Shown here piece after piece: positions 54,530 to 64,000 of a DNA stretch of 64,000 nt. This DNA is from Maratus speciosus (taxonomy: Eukaryota > Arthropoda > Arachnida > Araneae > Salticidae). Within the stretch, counting starts at the first letter, position 1. Each line of letters begins with the position of its first letter. The stretch lies in assembly GCA_963932465.1 (NCBI GenBank), contig OZ010791.1, forward strand, positions 320,784,283-320,848,282, written 5' to 3'. The notes under the pieces were generated by a model. That model searched no databases. It had not been told where the DNA came from and saw only the letters and a list, made by a program, of their open reading frames with translations. The translations under genes and the position numbers were made by a program.

Positions 54530-57500
54530 GTGCTTAAAATGTTGTCTATTTCCTTTCTTGTTACAACTTATATGACCTCATTTCTCTAATTCTTCAGTTA
54601 TTTCAGTTTTTTTGCAATATGTGTTGAAGGCACGGAGGGGAGGGGGGAGCTTGTACTTGTAGCGGGTAGAACTCCCAAATGCATCTTCGAAAATAATACA
54701 TTCATTAAAAACTTCGACAACTTGGCACTGCTAAGACATACAGAACATACAGAATCAAAAACAAATATTATTTTATACTTTTATTTATCTACATAAGAGA
54801 TAAAGTGAAAAATACAAATATTATTACAGTGTATTTTTTTAATAATTGCATTAAAATATGGATTAATATTTATTCATTTAGGTCTTCGAGTTGAAGTCCG
54901 AAAATATTCATGTCGTCTTCCTTGTTACTTAAGACAAAATTTTAGAGTTCCGATGCGTATAACCTTATATGTATAGGCCAGTAAAGTGAAAAACTATACA
55001 GGTATGTCACAAAAATACAAATTGAATAAAATCTTGGCAATTTCATTTTTTGTGAGAAATTACTCGTTTCGGTTGAATTCCGACTCAATAAATCCGCAAA
55101 CGATATTCACTTACTCATGGATTATCATGGAACGAAATTACCAAGCGAATTTTTTCTTTTAGTCCTAGTAATTTAGCAACTTTACAAAAAACTTCTTTAT
55201 ATTTATAAAGTTAAATAGTTATGTTCAATTAACTTCCTTCAGAATTTAAATGACAATTTTGCATACTGTATACTTAAAAGCATCCCTCAGTGAAGAAAGA
55301 AGGGAGGAAAAACTTCGTGTCGGTTTTAGTTCATTACATACAGATTATTTTAGAAAAGCTAAAATTAGATGGATGATTCGTGTCTCAACAATCGTTGCTT
55401 TTATTTTCAAGTTAATAACACTATATCTGTTAAATGGGGTATTTAAATGTCAAAACTTCATGTTATAACCTATACGTTCACAACAAAATCATTTTATATT
55501 CATGCTTCCAAAGAAAATATATCTATGACTATGACTATCTATCACTTACGTGACTGATCGCTAAAAGTAAGTTAGAAAATATAATAAATAAAAATTTAAA
55601 TATTTCACGATCGCGAGGATTTATACCAATATATTCAAAAACTGTGAAGAGTTTACGAATCAAACTGTACAATGGGCCTCTACATTAATACGTTTTGCAG
55701 ATTATCACATTAACAAATTTATTTAGCAGATTATAGTTGCGTTAATAAATCACAAAAGTAAGCGATGTATTTTATTTAAAAATATATACTCCCTTAATAA
55801 GCATTGCTTTAGCTATACTAATATAGTAATTGCAATGTCTGCCTGAATTTCAGAAAAAGTATATTTCGAAGTTAATTCGACTATTTAAACGGCGCATACC
55901 CAAAAATAACATTTAAAAAATTGTTCTAACTCTGATAGTAAGAAATGATCTCGGAATATAAACACAAAATTTTTCAGAGGTAGATAAAGGACGTTTCTAG
56001 CTACAATCTACAGCTTGTCGCATTCCGCTGCCGAGAATTTTTTTTTTTTTTTTTTTTTTTTTTTTGTTATTTTTAAGGCATATACCATTAGAATCAATCA
56101 ATTGACCAATTTTTCAATACTTATAAAATTTAAGAAATATTACGGTGCTTGAAAGCCCTTATGAAGATTTATAAATAATAATAATAATAATTACACATTT
56201 AGCCTATGATATTTTAATTTAAAAACCATATTGGTAAGTGTTTTTCGTAAAGACTCAAAAGATCTTATGAAATACAAATGGAGCACAACAGGATGCTACG
56301 CAGTTAGATGGTTAATAAAAGTGATGCATTTCCCAAACCTTAAAATATATTATACGATAACAAAAACTTTCCAAAACTCCGGATAAACACAGAGCGATTC
56401 ATCTAGGAAGCAATTACTTAATAGCTTTCTTTATCAGCCTGATCATTAAGTTCAGTCACCAGATGGTAAAAATGTGAGTAGGGTTTCCTCAATCTAGATA
56501 AAAGGGCTGTTAAATAATTACTGCTAAACCAATCGCTTTATATGAGTGTTTCTGAAGTTTTAGAAAGTTTTGCTAACTTTATATTATATTTTCGATTTTT
56601 AGTTATTTTTATTGATAAACTGAAGAATGATCTATGTATTGCGGGTAAAATATTAATAAATAAATTTTATATTAAGCAGAGAATTATATAATGAGTGTGG
56701 TCTTTTTGTTTATCCGCATAAATAAATAATTACAATTATCACTTATTCATATAAATTGCAATTTTGTGATGTAATTATTCGGAAAACTATGTTAAAAGGT
56801 TTTTTAAAGATTTGATAAATATAATCAAATGTTTGTAGGATTAAAAATTGGACATTTCTCACACTACACTTTATTTCAATTTATTATTATTGGAAAATCC
56901 ATCTTCTTAAATACAATAAAATTTACACAAAGAATATGAAAAGAATATGAATAAAAATAATTACTTCTTGTTATAGGGCCATACATAAAACCACAAACTT
57001 TTCTATAACAAAATATGTACAAATATGTACTAAAGAAAAAGTTTAGATTATGTTAGGTTTTATGTTAGATTATAACATAATAAAAATATTTTATCGTAGC
57101 ATATATGAAATTGCCACGATGCTTTCAAAACATTAAAATTAGTTTAAAGGATTTAAAAATGCTGAAACAAAGACTTGTTTTTATTAAGTAATATTTCTCT
57201 ATGTTATGTTTCTTAATAATTCTCTTATTTATTATTATTTATTTATTTTTCTTATAATGTTTTAAGTCTATAAGTTACAAAATATTCAACCGTAAGAAAA
57301 TAAAATTGTCCATACAGCATAAAGAATTTTTTCTCTTAAAAAAAAAAAAAAAATATTTTTCTTCATTTCGTCTCCTACAATAAATAAATAAATAAGAATA
57401 TATAATAATGTAAAACATAGATATTAGTAAAGCTTCGTCCGAGAGTTTACCAAAAGCTTACAGTTTACAGAGAGTTTACAAACAAGCCGTTGAAGAAACC

Positions 57501-58940
57501 CATATGCAAGTTGCCGCACACCATCCACTAAACATGTTTAAGACTTCATTCAATAGAGCAAACATTTTACAGATTTAGATGTATTTCAATTGAAAATATA
57601 ATTTCGAAAGTATGTTATTATATGCTTAGCGATACATAAATTATTTTGTCATAACAATGTTAAATTCAATATTTTTCTGAAATTCAGAAATTTTTGAGAC
57701 ACAGAATCTTCTTAAATAATGCGTTTTATTTATTGATCAAAATAAGTAGGAATGTCCTGATTCAGTTTATATGGTAAATAAAGAATTTTCGTTTTTTAAT
57801 TACTTGATATTGCTAAAAATATTTTTTATTAAAAAGCGAGCATCAATTTTTTGTGTGTCTGATTTTAGTAAATATAAACATAGAAATTAACACGTAGGGA
57901 AAATAAAAATGTAATAATCAATATAATTATTTACTTTTTCAAGGCAAAGAGAAAGTTTTTATGGGTTCATTCAATTAAAAGCGAACTAAAAGGAAGAAAT
58001 TTCAATCAACGCGCTTCATCGACTAATGCAATTGACAAACTCCTCAGAATAAAACTATTGAAAAAGTATTACATTCTCCTTACCAGAATTAACTGAAATA
58101 AAGGAGTTCTTTCTTGAGAAGATAAGTAACCAATCTTCTTGTATTTAAAGAATTCTTTGAATTTCCTCTCCTTAGGGAAATAATATTGATTACACTAATG
58201 ATTAAAATCAACACTTTTGTATATTTCAGTTAGAAAAATAAAGTAAAATAAAATAAATTGGTCAGTATTGCCCTTAGCTTATTTTCCAGGTTCTTTTCTT
58301 TCTCCCTCTTTTTTTTTATTTCTTTTTATTTTTTTTATTTTTTTTTATTTTTTTACAAAACGATATATTTTTATTTTTTTTAATTATGGCAAAAGACTGA
58401 AAAATATAAATCTAGCCAATACGTATAAAATCCTAATATAATGATTTTAAAAAAGAATTTGTTTGACGATTTTATAAAAAGAATATGTGTCACTATTTTA
58501 TGAATTTATTCTGTGAAATGGAATTTAAAATGTTTTTTGAGACTCTTAAACACAGCCTTTGTACAACGCTGACGGTAATTTAGTATTACTACCAGCAAAT
58601 ACTTAAAAGTAATTTTAGTGCCTTTTCACAATTTGAAACTGTGGAATTTGTATATGTTACTAGGTCTTATTGCCGAATATTCTGCTTAAAAAACATTTGC
58701 TGGAATATTTATATTTTTTTGCAGGACATCACAAAATAATTCCGCTGCATTACGTTTTTTTACGCGTTGCTGTTGACAAAACTATTTTCTATAACCTTTA
58801 TTTAACTTCTGAGACTTCTATGTAAAAAAAAAATGTCTTCCACTAACTTTCCAAAGGTATTTTAAACGAATTTTGCTCAAATCTTCAAAATAAGAAGTCT
58901 GCCATTGTGAAGTGAAATCTATGTGTTGATAGAAAAATGC
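54530..58940. other. AT-rich sequence, no gene recognised
   Basis: About 4.4 kb with no supported gene or mobile element. A T run lies at 56039-56066, short (AAT)n at 56177-56190, and T-rich low complexity at 58300-58380. The 72-codon frame at 55250 is unrecognised. Confidence 0.5.
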
Positions 58941-58947
58941 ACATTAT

Positions 58948-58974
58948 TATAATATATATATATATATATTATAC

Positions 58975-59023
<49 letters not shown>

Positions 59024-59045
59024 GTATGTATATATATATATATAC
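58948..59045. repeat. (TA)n / (TATG)n microsatellite
   Basis: TATA-type repeats flank a TATG run (59011-59030). It directly abuts the 137-bp tandem array. Confidence 0.95.
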
Positions 59046-59710
59046 ACTGCTAGCGTCTCTAGTTGCAAATTGCATAACTAATTTTCAAATGGATATATTT
59101 TTTAATGTTTTCTCGTATGCCAACCATACTCGAAGTTAAAATTAGGTAGGATAATTTAAACGTAACATTCTTTTATGTCGATAACGTCCCCTAGCGTGAA
59201 ATTGAATAACCAAATTTAACTAAAAGTGTTTTTTATGTTTCCCTGTATGGCAGATGTACTGAAGTGAAAAATAAGTTGCACAGATTAAATACAATTTTCT
59301 TTTGTGTTTATAACTTCTCCTGTCAGGAAATAGAGTATTTAAATATAAATAAAATTGACTTTTTACGGGTTTGTTTTAAATAAATCTTCCAAATAAGCTC
59401 CTGCAACAGTCATGTGTATATTGCTACGGTCATATTTGATAAACATTTCACCTAATAGGTTGTTTTACCCTTAAAGCACCCTGATGGAATATTGCATAAG
59501 TAAACTTTGAAATTGCATTTTTTTATGTTTTTTCGTGCGTCAACAATACCCCAAATTAAAATAAAATAGGGTAGATCTAACTCAATATTCTTTTTTATTC
59601 ATAGCAGCCTTAAATGGCAAAATATTAACTAAATTTAATTTGAAATGTTTTGTGTGTTACTTACTAATGACTGCATTACAGCATTAAGATAAACTTGTTG
59701 GATGTGCCAA
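59046..59710 (+). repeat. Diverged tandem array, unit about 135-150 bp
   Basis: Landmarks of the type CCTAGNNNGAAATTGNATAAC occur near 59057, 59190, 59325, 59482 and 59612. Each is followed by an ATGTTTTNTCGTATG-like word and TTCTTTTNTGT. Unit sequences have drifted heavily. Confidence 0.7.
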
Positions 59711-60245
59711 TCCCAAAACTTTCCTCTATCTCATATATTTTAATATTTCAAAATATTATTGCAAATGTCAATATATCATTTTTATTAGTTCAATAATATA
59801 TCCACATTGACTTTCATCTTAAATTTCTGCTTCAGCCAATTGATCGGAGTAAAAACGGGTTAATCTCGATCATGATATTTATTAAAATCAATAGTTTTTT
59901 GTTATTCTTTCTATATCAGCTGTTCACGAATAGTCGGCTTATCAGGATGGGAACTTCCCATCGATTCACCAACCGCCGGTGCAAAATAGAACTTTAAAAA
60001 ATCAAGAAAATTACACAAAAATCGTTATTATAGTGACCCCTTTCTGTGGAATATTTCCGAATTCAAAGAGGACCTTCTTGCTATGGCCAAAAACACACAC
60101 ACAAATTTTGGTTCAATTCTATGCATAATTTCATACACTTTTCGATGGCACAATATTAAAAATGTCACAAAAATCGCTATTATAGCCCTTTCTTTCGCTG
60201 AAAAGTTTCCAAATTCAGGGAGGACATTCTTGCTAGGGCCAAACA

Positions 60246-62136
60246 CTAGGGTGGTCACAAGCAACATGGGAATTTTTTTTTTTTTACATTTTCTTGGGGG
60301 GGGACCCCCCCCCCTAAAAGTTGCCGATTAGATAGAAAATGAGATTGGCAAAGTTTCAGCTCAATTGAATAACATTAACCCGTGCCTCATCGAGGTTGAA
60401 TTCTTGAAAATTTGCAAATTTTGGCGAAAAATTGTAGTTTTTCTTTCTTTAAGTGCAAACTATTTGTTTTCGAAACCTGATTCCTGTTTTATTTCATAGA
60501 AACTGCTTTTACCTTGAACTTATACTTTCATCAAAACTTATATTTAATAAACTTTTAGTATTTTTCAGGTCAGCTCTGGAACCATACCCTCAAACTTTGC
60601 ATTTTTGAAAAATAAGTGAAAAAAGACAAATTAATAATTTTATTACTTTTGATAATTTATTATATTATTTGCATTAATAGGCAAAAATACCTGAACAATT
60701 TTTGTAACTTTAAAAATATTTCACGAATTATAATTAATTATTAGTTATCTAGTTCTGTGTCTAGAAAGAAAGAACTTCTCGATTTGTTGATTGCAGTTGA
60801 AGCGCATTTCAAACGAACCTCTGGATTTCTCTTTTTATTACAAGGCTGTTTTTGTTACCTGTTATCGTCATCTATTTTCAGAATTAAGGAAATATTCCGG
60901 AAAACCCCTCCCCCTTTCGGTATGATGGCAGAAATGTAAGATTTTTTTAATTGGCCACTCGTCTCATCAAATCTTCGACAGTAAGTTACCAAGTAATTGT
61001 CAAGTTTTACGTAATTTATTTTATAATATTGACTGAGTGAAACTGAACGCCAGAGAAGCTGCTAGACTTAGAGTACATCCACCAATTAACCACAGACTTT
61101 AAGTAGAAGGGCAATACGACTCCGCAAATAACTATTTCGTAAGCAAAGAACAAAGAACTGAGCTCATAAAAACCAGATTTAAAAATTCCGATTTAGAGAG
61201 AGCTGTTGTTCACTGGGATGTAAAACTGCTTCCTCATTTTTTTTAATAAAGACAATTTAGAGTGGATAGCAGTTTTAATTAGTTGTGGAGATGAAGAACA
61301 GTTATTATGAGTTCCTCAATTTGAAAATAGTATTCAAATAATTCAGGCGAAAACTGTATTTTCAGCAGTTGAAGAGTGGGAGGAAGTTGGTAAAATCCAG
61401 GAAACATATTTTAATACCACTGCAGTAAACACCAGTCGCTTCATAGAAACATACATTTTTCCATAGCAATTGTTAAAGGAAAAAACTTCTGTATTTACCA
61501 TGTCGCCACCATAATTTAGAAATTATCCTAAAAGCTGTTTTTGATTGTAAAATGGGCATAATCACTGCCCCTCAGCCAGGTATTTAAAAAAACAATTTCT
61601 GACTGGGTGACCTAAATTAAACCAGACTAAGTATAAAAATGCTATTCAAGATTAAATACAAGATATAAATAGTTAAATCAGAAGTTTTCTTACACAATCT
61701 TTAAAAAATTAATAGCCCAGAGATGATTATAAAGAATATATTCAACTTTATTTAATTTTTATAGAACGTCCTCCTTCAAAAGACATTTTTTAGAGCACCT
61801 GGTGCTTTTAACCATGTCAGATGGATAGCACAGGGGATGGATGGCTATTTATTCTCTCAAAAAATATCGTTTCAGGGATCATCTCTCAATAACAAATTTA
61901 GAAAAAAAGGTTTTAGAGATCTTTGCTTATTTCTAATCAATATTTATGTAAAAGCGTGCTTCAATACTCCCACTACCACTTTTGCCTCAAATCCAAGACT
62001 TTCAATTTATAAAATCACTTCTTGACTAGAGAAAAATTTATAAATAGGTTGCTGACAAAGCCCTCTCTAAAATGATAAACCGCGTTTGGTATATTAACTC
62101 GGATCAAGTTGCATTTTCATTTTTAGATGATACTTT

Positions 62137-62180
<44 letters not shown>

Positions 62181-63363
62181 AATATATGCATGGCTGTAAA
62201 ATTCTTTCTTCTCAAATTATAATTTGTTTTAAAGATTTGATATTAATAAACGATTTTTAAATATTCATCTCAATATATGGTGTGAAAATAAACCTTATTT
62301 GAAAGCAAAATATAGTGAATGGTTTTAAAGTTGTCAATGATATATCTGACAGGAGAATAAAATTAATCCGAGATTTTAATTCCCATTAAACATAGACAAA
62401 AAACAAAAACAGTATATGCTAAAAGTTGTATCTGAATGTAGAAAAACTTTTCAAGGAAAAGCAAAACTTTAAAAGCCACCTTATCTAAGGCATTACCCCT
62501 TAATCCTTCCCAGCGCAGTGGTCCCACATCAAGACCACCTAATTTTAACTCCAAACTTCCAAACGGTACCAAGAATATATTTTTTGAATTTTGCTTTTAC
62601 GATGAAAGCTTAACGTAATGTGCTTCCTAATTTCTAAAAAAGTAGTTTGTAAATTCCGGTGTTAATCAATCATTTCACCATGTTACGAACAGAATTTTTC
62701 TGTGCCGGAAAGGTTTAACGTGACAATTGTAAGGGATAATAATTTGTTTTTTTCATCATGCTTCCTTTCTTGTAACACAACTTTAATAATAAAATGCATT
62801 TGAGCATTATTTGTTCTAATTTTTATACTTTCTTTGCCCCCCCCCTCCCCTTTTTTAATTCTTTCAGTTTAAAATTCGATTTTTTTTTTCATTTTCTTTG
62901 GAATTTTTTTTAAAATTAAACCTTTTATCATGTAGAAAAGAAAAAAACAAAAGAAAAAAAAAGATGGAAAGCAGATGAAATGGAATGTTACAATGTTTTT
63001 TCGATTTTCATATAAAGTAAATTTTTAGGATTCGGGTGAAGTCTAGTCCTTAAAAATGCGCATATGTTTAAATCCATACATTTTTGGATAAAAAATGGTG
63101 TGTTGTTCTTCAAAGCAAAACTTTCTTTACAAAATGAGACCTGAATTATGTTTCTAGGTTCAATTATATTAATTTCATAAAGGAAAACGGAATTTTTTTG
63201 CAAAAAATCACATTTTTTTTTCAAACTTTAACCTCAGTGAGGCACGAGTTAACATTATCCAAATGAGTTGAAACTTTGCCAGTCTCATTTTCTAGTCAAT
63301 TGGCAACTTTTTGGAGGGTCCCCTTCCAAAAATTCGAAAATTGATTTCTTGTGACCACCCTAG
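60246..63363 (+). mobile_element. DNA transposon, 3.1 kb, with decayed transposase
   Basis: Termini CTAGGGTGGTCACAAG on both ends and imperfect inverted repeats of about 150 bp. Shared inner words include AGAAAATGAGA-TGGCAAAGTT and CGTGCCTCA. The flanks CCAAACA (60239-60245, 63364-63370) are an exact 7-bp duplication. It interrupts the 155-bp array. Runs of G and C (60294-60314), A (62139-62177) and C (62838-62850) punctuate it. Superfamily not assigned. Confidence 0.85.
60757..62030 (+). pseudogene. Decayed transposase of the 3.1-kb transposon
   Basis: Plus-strand fragments, broken by stops and frameshifts, read HWDVKLLPH (61211), DNLEWIAVLISCGDEEQLL (61250), EEWEEVGKIQETYFNTTAVN (from about 61369) and, after a gap, NHVRWIAQGMDGYLF then VKACFNTPTTTFASNPRLS (61809-62010). 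This order resembles a transposase-like family that I recall from arthropod and cnidarian genomes, with an F-D-T-T-A-x-N-T segment and an ARW segment. The aspartate of that segment is Asn here. I cannot name the superfamily without a search. Confidence 0.55.
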
Positions 63364-63599
63364 CCAAACACATACATAAAAAATTTGGTTCAATTCCATG
63401 CATAACTTCATACACTTTGCAGTGTACAATATTCAGAATGGCACAAAAATGGCACAAAAATCGCTATTACAGCACTCCCTTCCGGTGAATTTTTTCCAAA
63501 TTCAGGGAGGATCTGCTTGCCATACCCAAAAACTTTTAAAAAATTTTTGGTTCAATTCTATGCTTAACGTAATACACTTTTTGATGGTACAATGGCGAC

Positions 63600-63775
63600 A
63601 GGCATACGGGCATATGGACATACGGACACGCGGACAGACAGACAGACATTTTCTATAAACATGTTTTTGGGGGATCTCTGACCCTTAAAACGTATAAATC
63701 CGCCGAAAGCCGGAAGTCGAAAAAAATTTCGATTACAGTATTTTCTTCTACTGAAGATAGAAGAAAGTAAAAAGG
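63600..63775 (+). repeat. Shared 3-prime module of tandem-repeat-core elements (copy 2)
   Basis: CATACGG/GGACA-rich lead-in, GACAGACAGACATTTT (63636-63651), then the same ordered words as 27038-27178, ending AGATAGAAGAAAGTAAAA. Confidence 0.85.
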
Positions 63776-64000
63776 TAGTACCGACCTAACACAATTTACA
63801 TTTGCCGTTTGCCTTTACAGTGGTCCCTTGGAATAAAAAAAAATAGCTACATTTAAATAAAATTGATTTCGTTATATTTTACTCTACGGTGATTACTTAT
63901 AATTTAAACTAATTTCTTAACCTAAATAAAATTCTAAATTATGAATATGGAAATAACTACAAATTAGGAATATTATTCCTATTAAACTATCAACTACTTT
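63776..64000. other. AT-rich end of window
   Basis: Nothing recognised. Confidence 0.5.

Larger units (their letters stand above)
59715..63775 (+). mobile_element. Tandem-repeat-core element (copy 2), split by transposon 60246-63363
   Basis: The left motif ACTTTCCTCTATCTC (near 59722) and right motif GATAGAAGAAAGTAAAA (near 63757) match those of copy 1. The core is a roughly 155-bp repeat with ATGCATAATTTCATACAC landmarks at 60118, 63396 and 63556. The 3-prime module has GACAGACAGACATTTT, TCTCTGACCCTTAAAACGT and AATCCGCCGAAAGCCGGAA. The microsatellite and 137-bp array at 58948-59710 may be its upstream part. Confidence 0.65.

Noticed and set aside
55250..55468. 72-codon frame as a small gene
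   Set aside because: No homology, no splice or promoter context I could support; within the chance length for this base composition.

Overview
The window looks like AT-rich, intergenic chromatin of an arthropod-type animal genome. I found no host protein-coding gene, rRNA or free-standing functional tRNA gene. The mix of elements (BEL/Pao, Copia, a Penelope-like element with a GIY-YIG domain, tRNA-derived SINEs, many hAT, pogo, piggyBac, Tc1/mariner-like and Mutator-like MITEs, and long tandem-repeat cores) fits a repeat-rich arthropod. An arachnid is my guess, at low confidence.

Layout. 1-1460: foldback repeats. 1464-8344: a decayed BEL/Pao pol on the minus strand, bounded by 174-bp INVERTED repeats. 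Its integrase is split by a young Penelope-like element (2321-5214, 13-bp target duplication), which itself carries a SINE (4149-4475, 12-bp target duplication). 8345-10080: nothing recognised. 10082-12577: SINE copies, a Tc1-like terminal-repeat element and a piggyBac-like MITE. 14956-36440: a nested nest of transposons. Pogo-like ends and a pogo C-terminal remnant enclose a hAT insertion (15529-31356). That encloses a tandem-repeat element split by two further hAT insertions (16276-22521 and 23360-26944), plus a 723-bp hAT and a pogo MITE. Large palindromes occupy 32078-36042. 37380-42021: a hAT with TTAAATCGATTTAA subterminal repeats, small MITEs and a Mutator-like hairpin. 43020-43790: a mariner-like remnant broken by a MITE. 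45953-52119: a complete, very young Copia retrotransposon with one 1371-codon gag-pol frame. 58950-63775: a second tandem-repeat element, split by a DNA transposon with a decayed transposase.

How things work together. Only the Copia element looks potentially functional: intact frame, LTRs about 99.6% identical, target duplication, polypurine tract and a plausible primer site. The rest records successive insertion, with target-site duplications that order the events. Two tandem-repeat elements (around 22533-27178 and 58950-63775) share a left motif and a 3-prime module but have different 145-155 bp repeat cores. They are the best candidate here for an uncharacterised element family. I saw no evidence for a novel cellular system.
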